A stretch of DNA of 64,000 nucleotides from Ktedonobacter racemifer DSM 44963 (GCF_000178855.1 NZ_ADVG01000002.1:2542001-2606000), one strand, 5' to 3'. Shown: positions 9,364 to 18,668, counted from the stretch's first letter. Notes: generated from the letters alone by a model not told the origin. A program made the numbers and translations.

Positions 9364-9939
9364 ACGTATGACTTCCTCTCTAAAGTTGGCATAATGATCT
9401 ACAGCAGGTGGAAAATTGTCGGGGCACTTGACTCTAATAGAACATCCTTACGTGTCAAAACTATATGACAAGGCAGGGGTAGTGTCAAGAGGTGAGGAGG
9501 ATAAGCTGAGAGTACAAGCGATACGCCTTCTAACCACCAGGAGCGAGAGGTTCGAGTAGGCAGGCCTCTCGCTCGCTAACGAGCGCATCCTCTTGACCGC
9601 TAGAGCATGCGTCGTATACAGGGGCATGCCACCCCGCAGGGCAACATGGCTTGAGAGGAACACAAGGAGGGCGATAGGGGGTGCCGTAAGAAGTAGTCTA
9701 CCGATACAGACCCGCCGTCTAGCGCGCTTCAATGTGCTCGTTTGTTTCCTTCAACGATACTTATTTTAACGAGGCCGTGTTAAAGGAAAGTTATATACAT
9801 GTAAACATACCGCAAAGGATAGGTAAAAATGTGTATTAAGCCAGCGAGAGGAGCCAGAACCTTGAAATTAGCTAATTTCAAGGTTCTGGCTCCTCTCGCT
9901 GGAAGCTCATCCATCAGGGTGCTGATGGGTAAGGGCGAA
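9364..9939. other. Intergenic region with no convincing gene
   Basis: These 576 bases hold a 62-bp perfect palindrome (listed separately) and no frame with protein-like composition. A 94-codon minus frame at 9448-9732 lacks an SD site and has low-complexity Arg/Leu/Ser content, so I do not call it. Confidence 0.6.
9841..9902. terminator. 62-bp perfect palindrome with no spacer
   Basis: Positions 9841-9902 read the same on both strands, with 31-bp arms and a central TAGCTA and no spacer. It sits 38 bp beyond the 3' end of the small membrane protein gene (9940-10281, minus), where a terminator would act. As RNA it folds into a near-continuous duplex; as DNA it could extrude as a cruciform. Confidence 0.7.
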
Positions 9940-10281
9940 TTATTGCTGGGGGTATGATGGATAGCCAGGGCCGACTGGTGGCTGTGGATAGCCAGGACCA
10001 GATGGTGGTTGCTGCGGGTAACCGCCAAAACCAGGGCCACGTCTCAACGCCGCCAGTTCCTGAAGCACTGGCCATTCAGCAAGCGCCAGGTAGAAAAGCA
10101 ACACAAGCTCCGCCAAGGGAATAAAGACCAGCAGCAGGCTCAGCGCCCCGCTGTAGCCAGCTTTAGAGAAAATCTTCCACCAGACAAAAAGTTTAATCGC
10201 AATACTTACAAGTAGAATAACGCCTAAAACAATAAAATACGTTGTCAAGAACGCTGTCATTTGCGCCTGGCTATTGTCCAT
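9940..10281 (-). CDS. Small membrane protein with Pro/Gly/Tyr-rich cytoplasmic tail
   Basis: 113 residues starting 'MDNSQAQMTAFL'; this ATG has GAGGAGG at the right distance, whereas an ATG five codons upstream does not. Two hydrophobic helices (about residues 8-32 and 42-68) flank a short 'WWKIFSKAGYSG' loop. The tail from about residue 80 is made of 'GYPQQPPSGPG'-type repeats, low-complexity and probably disordered. The arrangement resembles small bacterial membrane proteins of unknown function with DUF805/TM2-like topology, but I cannot place it in a named family. Confidence 0.6.
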   Translation of the reverse strand: MDNSQAQMTAFLTTYFIVLGVILLVSIAIKLFVWWKIFSKAGYSGALSLLLVFIPLAELVLLFYLALAEWPVLQELAALRRGPGFGGYPQQPPSGPGYPQPPVGPGYPSYPQQ

Positions 10282-10454
10282 CGATTGCCTCCTCAAAAAT
10301 ACCTATAGTAAAACTATTCACTCTATTAAACTCATCTTTCTGTCCGAGGTAACATGCATCGTTAAGGTGTCCTCAGCATACCATGCCTCAGCGAGCGCAA
10401 CAATGCAACATCTCATAAGCCAAAGGTGAGTTACCTCACCCAGCAAGCTATTTG

Positions 10455-10483
10455 TTGACAAGGTGGGGGTGGACTCGTACAAT
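10455..10483 (+). promoter_or_regulatory. Sigma70-type promoter for the TPR gene
   Basis: TTGACA (10455-10460) and TACAAT (10478-10483) are separated by exactly 17 bp. The TPR gene starts 97 bp downstream. Confidence 0.65.
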
Positions 10484-10579
10484 CTGAAAAGACACATATT
10501 GGCAGTCACGTTACCGGATTGGTAGGAGTCAACACGTAGCGCAGGCTGTAGAGATAGTGCATCGAGTGTAGAGAAGAAG

Positions 10580-12607
10580 ATGAGCGAGAAGCAGCAGCAC
10601 GAGGAAGCCCAGGCCCTCTATGCCCAGGGTCTATGGTATAGTAAACAGGCAGAAGGCGAGCGCCAGGACTACCTGGATAAAGCGATAGCCTGCCTGCAAA
10701 AGGCTCTGGAGCTTTATAGTATCCATGAGACACCCACAGAGTGGGGGCGCGCGCAAAACGCGCTGGGCGAGATCTATGGTAGCCTGGAGCGGGGGAACCG
10801 CCAGCTTAATCTCAGGCGGGCCATTGCCTGCTACCAGGCCTCACTAGAGATCTTCACGCGTGAGCAAGCGCCAGGCGAGTGGGCGCAGGCCCAGTATGGA
10901 TTAGGCCTGGCCCATCTCTCGCTGCCCGGAAAGGATACGCGCCAGAGCCTGGAGAAGGCCCTGCTCTACTTCCAGAACGCACTCAAAGTCTACACGCTAC
11001 AGGACTATCCCCTGGCCTGGGCTATGGTCAACAATAGCCTGGGCAATCTCTACTGCCTCCTGCCAAACGAAGATCGCTACGATACACTGAAGCAGGCCAT
11101 TAGCTGCTACGAGAACGCGCTCAAAGTCTACACCAGGGATCGCGCTCCAGAGCACTGGGCCATGACACACCAGCACCTGGGCAATGTCTATGCCTTTCTC
11201 CCAGGTGGCGACAGGCAGACACACCTGCGCCGCGCCATAGAGCACTATCGCGCCTCCCTGGAAATCAATACTTATGAGCATACACCAGAGCACTGGGGCG
11301 ACATCATGCATAGCCTGGGCAATGCCTACCGTAATCTCCCCCCGGGAGAAGGCGAGGGCGAAGAAGCCAATCTTCGCCAGGCTATTGACTGCTATAGCCA
11401 GGCCCTGCGCGTCTATACTCGCGAGGCGTATCCCCTGGAATGGGCCTCCACGCAGACCAATCTCGGCATTACCTATAACCTGCTGCCGGAGGGCAATGAG
11501 CAAGAACGCCTGGAGAAAGCTATTCAACAATTCCAGTATGCGCTTGACGTCTATACGCTTGAGGAACATCCTGTCGAATGGGCCAAGACGAATAATATGC
11601 TGGCCCTGACCTACCTGGACATGCCAGATGGGAATGAGCAGGAGAACCTGCGCCAGGCCATCGCCTGCTTTGAAAACACCCTGCGCGTCTATACACGTGA
11701 GCAGTTTCCTATTGGCTGGGCCAATGTACAGAGCAACCTGGGACAGGCCTATAGCCGCCTGGAGAGTGGAGATATCCAGCAGCACCTACACCAGGCCGTC
11801 AGCAACTTTGAGGCCGCGCTCACCGTCTATAATCGTAAGGCCTATGCCTTTGACTGGGCGCGTGTACAATTCTCCCTGGGAGGCGCGTACGGCTCCTTAT
11901 TAGAAGAGCGCCAGGAGCACCTTCAGAAGGCCATTGCCTGCTATCGCGCGGCCCTACTTGTCTATAATAGCGAGTACACACCCCTGGAGTGGGCCGCGAC
12001 CCAAACCAACCTCGGCACCTCCTACTGCCACCTGCAAGACGAGAAACCCGAGGTCCGCCAGAAACACCTTGAGCATGCTATTGCCAGCTTTGAAGCGGCT
12101 CTCAAGATCTACCAGCCAGAGTTGCATCCCCTGGACTGGCAGAAAACCCAGAGCAATCTGGGCTTTGCCTATGCTGAGCTACCCAATGGCGATCACCAGA
12201 GCAATCTCTATCACGCGATACTGCACTACGAGGCCGCCCTCCAGGTCGACTTCGCCCAGGCGGCTCCCATAGAATGGGCCTCCCTGATCTTCAACCTGGC
12301 CAACGCCTATCGCGAGTACCAGGAAGGCAACCGGCAGAAAAATTTGGAGATGGCTATCGCCCTCTACCAGGCAACCCACAAGGTCTATACTCCCACCACC
12401 TTCCCTCTCGAATGGGCCGCGACACAGAATAACAGTGGCAACACCCTGCGCGAGCTTCAGGTCGGCGACATCCGCGCCAATCTGCAAGCCGCCATTACCT
12501 GCTACGAGAACGCGCTCCAGGTCTTCTCAGCCCTCAGCATGAACACATACGCCCTGGCAGTACAAGAGAATATAGCCTCCGTCCAGAAGACACTCCAGAC
12601 GCTTTAG
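10580..12607 (+). CDS. Tetratricopeptide-repeat protein with 13 near-regular ~51-residue units
   Basis: 675 residues made almost wholly of repeats. Each unit has the pattern 'AIACYxxALxVYTxxxxPxEWAxTQxNLGxAYxxLPxGxRxxNLxQ', with an invariant Trp that can be counted 13 times. The unit is longer than the 34-residue TPR and closer to 42-51-residue TPR variants (Kinesin-light-chain/FxSxx-COOH type). It has no signal peptide, membrane helix or enzymatic domain, so it is probably a cytoplasmic scaffold. It stands alone behind its own promoter and ends before a long hairpin. The partner protein is unknown. Such arrays often accompany NTPase or protease sensors, but none is adjacent here. Confidence 0.85.
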   Translation: MSEKQQHEEAQALYAQGLWYSKQAEGERQDYLDKAIACLQKALELYSIHETPTEWGRAQNALGEIYGSLERGNRQLNLRRAIACYQASLEIFTREQAPGEWAQAQYGLGLAHLSLPGKDTRQSLEKALLYFQNALKVYTLQDYPLAWAMVNNSLGNLYCLLPNEDRYDTLKQAISCYENALKVYTRDRAPEHWAMTHQHLGNVYAFLPGGDRQTHLRRAIEHYRASLEINTYEHTPEHWGDIMHSLGNAYRNLPPGEGEGEEANLRQAIDCYSQALRVYTREAYPLEWASTQTNLGITYNLLPEGNEQERLEKAIQQFQYALDVYTLEEHPVEWAKTNNMLALTYLDMPDGNEQENLRQAIACFENTLRVYTREQFPIGWANVQSNLGQAYSRLESGDIQQHLHQAVSNFEAALTVYNRKAYAFDWARVQFSLGGAYGSLLEERQEHLQKAIACYRAALLVYNSEYTPLEWAATQTNLGTSYCHLQDEKPEVRQKHLEHAIASFEAALKIYQPELHPLDWQKTQSNLGFAYAELPNGDHQSNLYHAILHYEAALQVDFAQAAPIEWASLIFNLANAYREYQEGNRQKNLEMAIALYQATHKVYTPTTFPLEWAATQNNSGNTLRELQVGDIRANLQAAITCYENALQVFSALSMNTYALAVQENIASVQKTLQTL

Positions 12608-12671
12608 GCGGGCCAGGGTCCCCAAGCATATACATCCCTTGCAATCCTCATAGCACCTCTAAACAAATTAT

Positions 12672-12718
12672 TGTATGTGGCGCTGGCGGGCGAATGCTGC
12701 CCGCCAGCGCCACATACA
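12672..12718 (+). terminator. Long hairpin after the TPR gene
   Basis: 20-bp perfect GC-rich arms (12672-12691 and 12699-12718) with a 7-nt loop; the flanking AT-rich sequence gives a partial U-tract. It is 65 bp past the TPR stop codon. Confidence 0.75.
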
Positions 12719-12731
12719 TAAAAATCTAACC

Positions 12732-12773
12732 TTGACTTCCATAATCCCGGCTCGTATACTCAATCATTGAGTA
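12732..12773 (+). promoter_or_regulatory. modA promoter with a palindromic operator over the -10 box
   Basis: TTGACT (12732-12737) is followed after 17 bp by TATACT (12755-12760). The inverted repeat TACTCAA-TCA-TTGAGTA (12757-12773) overlaps the -10 box and start site, and a further TGAGTATA lies at 12783-12790. This layout suits a repressor that blocks RNA polymerase. It does not obviously match the E. coli ModE site, so the regulator is unknown. Confidence 0.65.
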
Positions 12774-12871
12774 CTTGTTTGCTGAGTATAAGAAGCTGGA
12801 CGCGAGCTGACGGGCTAAGATACAAACATCCCTATGTATCACACCTGTGCTCGGATAAGGAGGTCCTCATC

Positions 12872-13705
12872 ATGGTGCGCAAATATCGCATCTTATCGAT
12901 CCTCTTGGTACTATTTACGCTACTCCTGATGGCCTGCGGAGGCACGGACACATCGACGAACACCAAACAGAGTACGGCGAGCGCCTCGCCTGTGACCCTC
13001 AATGTCTTCGCTGCTGCCTCGCTTACTGAGTCTTTCAAGGATATAGCCACCCAGTATAAGCAGGCGCATCCCAACGTGACCATCACATATAATTTCAATG
13101 GCTCTCAGCTCCTTGAGCAACAGATCGCCAATGGTGCCAGCGCCGATATCTTTGCCTCGGCCGATCAGACAAATATGAAGAAGGCCAGTGATGCCAGCCT
13201 GGTCACCACCAGCAAGGTTTTCGCCCGCAACAAGCTGGCGGTCATTATTCCATCCAGCAATCCTGGCAAAATTCAAGTGCTGAAGGACCTGGCACAGAAA
13301 GGCAAGAAGATCGTAGTCGCGGCCCCTTCTGTCCCGGTTGGAAAGTATATGTTGCAAGTCCTGGATAAGATGGGCAAGTCCGCCGACTATGGCAGCGGCT
13401 ATGAGAACGCAGTCAAGGGCAACTTCGTCTCTCAGGAGGAGAACGTCAAATCCGTCGTACAGAAGGTGCAAACGGGTGAGGCCGACGCGGGCTTTGTCTA
13501 CCTGACGGATATCACGCAGGCCGTTTCGTCGAAGGTAACGCTTATTGACATCCCTGATACCTTTAACGTCATCGCCGAGTATCCCATCGCTGTCACCAAA
13601 GACTCGAAATATGCTCAGGATGCGCAAGCGTTCATCGATTTCGTGCTCTCCACACAGGGCCAGGCCATTCTCACACGTTATCACTTTATCAGCGTGAATA
13701 GTTAA
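12872..13705 (+). CDS. modA: Molybdate ABC transporter substrate-binding lipoprotein
   Basis: 278 residues starting at 'MVRKYRIL', chosen because AAGGAGG precedes it. A lipobox 'LLMAC' puts the lipidated Cys at residue 22. The mature domain matches ModA: 'VFAAASLTESFKDIA', 'FNFNGSQLLEQQIANGASADIFASAD' region, 'VPVGKYMLQVLDKMG' and 'ADAGFVYLTDI', which line the molybdate/tungstate oxyanion site. It delivers oxyanion to the ModB permease encoded 104 bp downstream. A long hairpin lies between the two genes and may lower modB expression relative to modA. Confidence 0.93.
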   Translation: MVRKYRILSILLVLFTLLLMACGGTDTSTNTKQSTASASPVTLNVFAAASLTESFKDIATQYKQAHPNVTITYNFNGSQLLEQQIANGASADIFASADQTNMKKASDASLVTTSKVFARNKLAVIIPSSNPGKIQVLKDLAQKGKKIVVAAPSVPVGKYMLQVLDKMGKSADYGSGYENAVKGNFVSQEENVKSVVQKVQTGEADAGFVYLTDITQAVSSKVTLIDIPDTFNVIAEYPIAVTKDSKYAQDAQAFIDFVLSTQGQAILTRYHFISVNS

Positions 13706-13759
13706 TAGATATAAAATAGGGTAGGCTGGCGTTGCCAACCTACCCTATTTTATATCTAT
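13705..13759 (+). terminator. Long hairpin between modA and modB
   Basis: 26-bp arms (from 13705 and to 13759) with one mismatch and a 3-nt loop start at the last base of the modA stop codon. Because modB follows on the same strand, this is likely a partial terminator or mRNA-stabilising hairpin, keeping binding protein above permease. Confidence 0.7.
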
Positions 13760-13808
13760 ATACCTATTAGCTTTACAAGGATGAAGGCAGAACATAAGGG
13801 GAGAGCAT

Positions 13809-14639
13809 ATGGAGCAGTCAAGCAAGCAACACCTCACGTACTGGACAGGGCAGTGGCGAGGGCGCTGGGGAAACCTCCTCTTTCGCCTGGGCATCGGACT
13901 GCTGAGCGCGCTTTTTCTCCTTTTTCTGGGTATCCCCCTGGTCGCGCTGCTCTTCCATGAGGCCCCTGCTGTCGTCTGGAGCGAGTTGCAACAGCCAGAT
14001 ATCCTCCAGGCCCTACAAATCAGCCTGCTGACAACCACGGTGAGCACCCTCCTGGCCGTTGTCTTTGGCCTGCCCGTGGCCTATCTCCTGGCGCGAGGCA
14101 GCTTTCGCGGGCACGGCTTTCTGGAAACCCTGGTGACCATGCCAACCGTTCTCCCACCTGTGGTAGCGGGCGTGGCCCTGCTACTGACCTTTGGACGCAT
14201 GGGACTGCTTGGGAGCTATCTGCGCACCTTTGGCATCAGCATCCCCTTTACCACTGTTGCCGTCATTATGGCCCAGACCTTTATCGCCGCCCCTTTCTTT
14301 ATCAATAGCGCCAAGGCCGGGCTGGAGCAGATGGATCGGCGCTACGAGCAGGCGGCCTATACGCTGCGCGCCTCCGCCTGGTATACCTTCAGGCGCGTGA
14401 CCCTCCCACTGATTCGTCCCGCGCTCCTGGCGGGAGTTGGCCTGAGTTGGGCGCGCGCCCTGGGTGAATTTGGCGCGACGATTACCTTCGCGGGCAACTT
14501 TCCCGGCATCACCCAGACAATGCCCACCGCCATCTATCTCGCCTCGCAGGACGACCTGGACAAATCTATCGCCCTGGCAGTAGTCCTGCTCGCCGTCTCC
14601 TTTGGCCTGCTGCTAGCCCTACGCATCAGGCGCGTATAA
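13809..14639 (+). CDS. modB: Molybdate ABC transporter permease
   Basis: 276 residues with about six hydrophobic segments. The binding-protein-dependent transport signature, including the EAA loop, is visible around 'EQMDRRYEQAAYTLRASAWYTFRRVTLP', followed by 'ALGEFGATITFAGNFPGITQTMPTAIY', characteristic of ModB and CysT-like permeases. It forms the membrane channel through which ModA delivers molybdate. The matching ATPase (ModC) would normally follow, but the next feature is a tnpB/intron insertion. Modest confidence for molybdate over tungstate or sulfate comes from the ModA partner. Confidence 0.92.
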   Translation: MEQSSKQHLTYWTGQWRGRWGNLLFRLGIGLLSALFLLFLGIPLVALLFHEAPAVVWSELQQPDILQALQISLLTTTVSTLLAVVFGLPVAYLLARGSFRGHGFLETLVTMPTVLPPVVAGVALLLTFGRMGLLGSYLRTFGISIPFTTVAVIMAQTFIAAPFFINSAKAGLEQMDRRYEQAAYTLRASAWYTFRRVTLPLIRPALLAGVGLSWARALGEFGATITFAGNFPGITQTMPTAIYLASQDDLDKSIALAVVLLAVSFGLLLALRIRRV

Positions 14640-15469
14640 GAGGGGTGTGATAAACGTTTCCAAGGATTCATGCCAGCCGGATATTGACAACTGGAGACGT
14701 CTCTGGTAGAGTTTTGTTAGAAAGCATGTTCTTGTGTGAAACGCCAAGAGAGGTTCACCGACACGAAGGACGTGTTGTTGGAAAAGGAGAAGGTACCAGG
14801 TGCAGTTGGTCGAACGACATCTCATTCGTCACCAGGATGCACGCTTTGCCGTCATTGATCGGGCAGCTTTTGCCTCCAAAAACCTGTACAACCAGGCCAA
14901 TTACCACGTCCGGCAAGCCTTCATTCACGAGGGAACCTATCTGCCCTACGCTGCCATCTTCCATCGCTTGAAACAGCATGAGGCCTATTGTGCCCTGCCT
15001 CGCAAAGTCAGTAATGCCATCCTCATTCAGCTCCACCACAATTGGGTCAGCTTTTTTGCGCGTGATGGAGGCCTACCGCGAAGACCCCTCTGCCTTCACG
15101 GGACGCCCCAATCTCCCTGGCTATCAAGACAAGGCCAAGGGCCGTTTCCTGCTCATCTACGAGAAAAAAGCCCTGGGCAAGAGGGCATTCAAGCGCACGG
15201 GCAAGCTGATCCCATCAGGATTGCCCATCGAGATCGCGACCCAGATCACCTGGGAGGCCATCAGGCAGGTTCGCATCGTTCCACGCGCTGATGGCTACAT
15301 GCTGGAGGTCGTCTATGAGCAGGAGCTCCAACCGGCTGCGGTCAACCCGCAGCTTCGAGCCGCCGTGGATGTGGGCGTCAATGTGCTCGCAGCCATCACC
15401 AGCGACAAATCTGGTTTTGTGCCTCGCCTGGTGAGTGGCAAACCCCTCAAAAGCCTCAATCAGTGCTAC

Positions 15470-17881
15470 GTGCGATCCGTTCAGCCGAAACTTGCTGGAT
15501 AAGTAAGGGGAAGGCTGGCAAGACATTGATCAATGTCTTGATAACTGATTATCTGACGTGAGGTGCAATTCCTCACCTGTGAAGTGAGCACGGAAAGACG
15601 ATGCCCTACGGTAGCGACTGGTCCTCAATCCGTAAAGCGGTATCCAGGAGAGGAAACTGCTAGTCTGAAGCAGACCCATCTCCGAGTCAGGCGGCTATGG
15701 TTAGCAGTTCATTCAACAGAATGAATAACGCGAATGTGCAACGGAACCATCGTTAGGTTGAACAAGTCAAACAGGCTGATAGACTTGACCAAAAGGTAAG
15801 GTACCAATCTGCGAAACAATGGAGAAAGTGAAAGGGTAGTGTAGTGATACCCTGCCTCACTCACTAGCGTACCCGGTGGATAGCACAAACCTACGGCAGC
15901 GCAAAACAGATAATCGGAACGGAGTAACTCGAAGGTACGCTCTCATTGGAGGTCGATACGATGAGCAGGAAACCATCCGCAAGCTGCCTCCGAGAAGGAT
16001 TGCCTAAAAAGCCAATGCCTGGGGTAATGCCCAGGATATGCTGACGTAGGCACGGTAACATGGAATGAAGAGAAACGAGTAGTATGGTGAAAACGAAGGC
16101 ACCCAAGATCAAGCTACCACCTGACCCTGAGAGTGAAAGTTGGAACAAGCTGCCCTGGCGCAAGCTCGAGCAGCATGTTTACCGCCTACAAAAGCGCATC
16201 TTCAAAGCCGAGAGCCGTGGCAACACAAGAGCAGTCCACAAACTACAGAAACTTCTGATGAAATCCAGAGCGACAAGGCTTTTAGCGGTTCGACGAGTGA
16301 CCCAAGACAACCAGGGAAAACGCACAGCAGGCATTGACGGAGTAAAATCAGTCAAACCGGCCCAGCGTTTCACTCTGGCTGAACAAATCCACCCCAAGCA
16401 ATGGTCTCAATACAAACCCCAACCAGTGCGAAGGATCTATATTCCCAAGCCTGGAAAGGATGAGAAAAGACCCTTGGGGATTCCCATCATGCGAGATCGC
16501 TCGCACCAGTGCCTCGTAAAGTTCGCTTTAGAGCCACAATGGGAAGCCAAATTTGAACCCAATAGCTTTGGTTTCCGCCCTGGACGTTCCTGTCATGATG
16601 CAATTCAAACCATTCACACCAATATCTGCACACAGGCAAAGTATGTCCTGGATGCCGATATTAAAGGAGCATTTGATCATATTGATCATCAGGCACTTCT
16701 CGCCAAACTCGACACCTATCCCGCAGTAAGGCTGCTTGTGAAAGCTTGGCTCAAAGCGGGAATCATTGATAATGGCATATTTGACGAGACCCGGAAAGGA
16801 ACCCCGCAGGGGGGAGTCATCTCACCATTACTTATGAATATCGCGCTTCATGGTATGGAAACGGACTTGATAGCGGCCTACCGGTGGAAGGAGGGACGAC
16901 CCAAATTTGTCCGCTACGCCGATGATCTGGTGGTTTTCCATCCCAAGCTCGAAGGCGTCGAAAAAGCAAAAGAAATCCTTTCGGAATGGTTACAGCGCAT
17001 TGGACTAGAACTCAAGCCGAGCAAGACACGGATCACGCACACCTTGATGGAATATCAGGGAAAAACGGGATTTGATTTCCTTGGTTTCACCATACGCCAG
17101 TATCCGATGGGGAAAACACACACCGGAAAGCGGCCTAATGGTCAACCACTTGGCTTCAAGACACTCATCAGACCCAGTAAGGAAGCGATTGCGCACCATG
17201 TGAAAGAAACGCATCGTCTGGTAGCAGAGCACCGGAGCATGAAACAGGAAAAGCTCATTAAAGAGTTGAACCCGGTCATTTACGGATGGGCAAACTACTA
17301 CCGAAGCATCTGTGCAAGAAGGGCATTCAAGCACTGCGACATGGTACTTTTTCGACAATTGGAAAGATGGGCGAATCGCAGGCACCCAAACAAAAATCGA
17401 CACTGGATTATGCAAAAGTATTGGAAAGTGGATGAAGGAAAGGGATGGATCTTCCGAACCCCCGACCTACAACTACGAAACCACCAACAAACATACATCC
17501 GGCGTCATGTAAAAGTGAAAGGAACTGCCAGCCCATATGACGGAAATCTTCTTTACTGGAGCCAGCGACTCAAGAAACACCCGCTTCTTAACGGAGTTAA
17601 AGCAAAACTTTTACAGAAGCAAGAGGGAAAATGCCGTTGGTGTGGACTGTACTTCAAAGATGAAGACCTCATAGAGATCGATCACATTACCCCGAAAAGT
17701 GAAGGAGGCGGAGAGGAATTGAGCAACAAGTTCGCTCTCCATCGTCATTGCCACGACGAGCGCCACTCGAAAAAGGCCAACGGTACCTACGACAAAGGCC
17801 ATGTTACTGAGGAGCCGTGTGACGGGAAACTGTCAAGCACGGTTTTGAAGACGAGTAGGAGTGGTGACACTCATGCTTAGT
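15470..17881 (+). mobile_element. Group II intron with RT-HNH maturase, inserted in tnpB
   Basis: The 5' end GTGCGA at 15470 fits the group II consensus and interrupts tnpB after the Cys-Tyr codons. Domain I-III sequence runs to about 16080 and the RT frame to 17880. A 34-nt domain V lies at 17812-17845 (GAGCC...GGUUU with a GAAA loop), and a domain VI hairpin with a bulged-A candidate follows. The 3' end is 17880-17884; 17881 gives an in-frame junction with 'FNNKERAR', but the exact base is uncertain. The maturase reads through domain V. Size about 2.4 kb. RT and HNH motifs are intact, so this copy may be active. Confidence 0.83.
16084..17880 (+). CDS. ltrA: Group II intron reverse transcriptase/maturase with HNH endonuclease
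   Basis: 598 residues. An N-terminal RT0 region ('WRKLEQHVYRLQKRIFKA'), fingers and palm with 'GIDGVKS', 'RPLGIPIMRDR', 'FGFRPGRSCHDAI', 'DADIKGAFDHIDH', 'GTPQGGVISPLLMNIALHG' and the catalytic 'YADD', a thumb/X maturase region ('NPVIYGWANYYRSI'), then a C-terminal HNH domain with CxxC ('CRWCGLYF') and 'IEIDHITPKSEGG' and 'HRHCHDERH'. It is full length for RT-En intron proteins. It helps splice its own intron and drives retrohoming, and could supply maturase in trans to ORF-less introns of the same class. The last 20 residues are encoded by domain V/VI sequence. Confidence 0.93.
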   Translation: MVKTKAPKIKLPPDPESESWNKLPWRKLEQHVYRLQKRIFKAESRGNTRAVHKLQKLLMKSRATRLLAVRRVTQDNQGKRTAGIDGVKSVKPAQRFTLAEQIHPKQWSQYKPQPVRRIYIPKPGKDEKRPLGIPIMRDRSHQCLVKFALEPQWEAKFEPNSFGFRPGRSCHDAIQTIHTNICTQAKYVLDADIKGAFDHIDHQALLAKLDTYPAVRLLVKAWLKAGIIDNGIFDETRKGTPQGGVISPLLMNIALHGMETDLIAAYRWKEGRPKFVRYADDLVVFHPKLEGVEKAKEILSEWLQRIGLELKPSKTRITHTLMEYQGKTGFDFLGFTIRQYPMGKTHTGKRPNGQPLGFKTLIRPSKEAIAHHVKETHRLVAEHRSMKQEKLIKELNPVIYGWANYYRSICARRAFKHCDMVLFRQLERWANRRHPNKNRHWIMQKYWKVDEGKGWIFRTPDLQLRNHQQTYIRRHVKVKGTASPYDGNLLYWSQRLKKHPLLNGVKAKLLQKQEGKCRWCGLYFKDEDLIEIDHITPKSEGGGEELSNKFALHRHCHDERHSKKANGTYDKGHVTEEPCDGKLSSTVLKTSRSGDTHA

Positions 17882-18668
17882 TTTAACAACAAAGAGCGCG
17901 CCAGGCAGCAGCAACGCCTCGCGCATGAGAACCTATACACCTCGCGCTCCCTGGATCGTGTGACGACGAAGCGCAATCGCCGTGTGGATGCGTATCTGCA
18001 CACGGCCAGCCGTCGGATCATTGATCTGTTGGTGGGCGAAGGCATCGGAACGCTGGTGATTGGCAAGAATCCCTTGTGGAAACAGGAAGTGACCATGGGG
18101 CGCAAGAACAACCAGCAGTTTGTGCAGCTTCCCCATGCTCGCTTTATTGAGCAGTTGACCTACAAAGCGCACCTGGTTGGGATCAGGGTCATCCTTCAAG
18201 AAGAAAGCTACACCAGCAAGGCCAGTTTTCTGGACGACGACCCCATCCCATCCCAACCTATGAGGCCAACGCTGCTGAGAAGCCGGTGTTTTCAGGCAAG
18301 CGTGTGACTCGCAGTTGGTATCGCGCCAGGGATGGACGCCTCATTCATGCCGATATCAACGGATCGTACAACATCTTACGCAAAAGTAGCTCCGACCCTT
18401 TGCAAGTGGGGCGAGGAGTAGCGGGAGCCGCAGTTCTCCCCAGACGGCTGGCCGTCTGAACGGATGACCTCTAGGCATAGGTGTCATCATTTTAAGATAC
18501 TGTAGGCATGTAGGTAGACCCGGTTCGCTTGGTGTGATGTGTATGTTGATAATAGCAGTGACAGGCGAGCAGCACAGCCTGTGCACAGGCATCACCAGGA
18601 AGAGATAACACATTAAGCAGAACTGGGGCTGTCCATCAGCCCACCACCAGGAAGGGAAGGTTTTCACT

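Larger units (their letters stand above)
14800..18459 (+). pseudogene. tnpB: TnpB (IS200/IS605-type RNA-guided nuclease), frameshifted and split by a group II intron
   Basis: The GTG start at 14800 has AAGGAGAAGG before it. The frame 'ASKNLYNQANYHVRQAF' shifts near 15060 and continues through 'GYQDKAKGRFLLIYEKKALG' to the RuvC-I region 'RAAVDVGVNVLAAIT' and 'KPLKSLNQ'. The intron (15470 to about 17881) follows, then 'KERARQQQRL', 'TTKRNRRVDAYLHTASRRIIDLL', 'GIGTLVIGKNPLWKQ', 'EESYTSKASFLD', and after another shift near 18258 'SGKRVTRSWYRARDGRLIHADINGSYNILRK' to a stop at 18459. No tnpA is present. Two frameshifts mean the copy is dead as read. Any omega RNA would lie at the 3' end, about 18400-18550. 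Confidence 0.85.

Noticed and set aside
9448..9732. A 94-codon minus-strand frame upstream of the TetR gene region
   Set aside because: No SD, low-complexity Arg/Leu/Ser composition, no family resemblance; likely chance.
10997..11785. A 262-codon antisense frame in the TPR gene
   Set aside because: Repeated codons of the TPR array keep the opposite frame open; no SD or independent signal.
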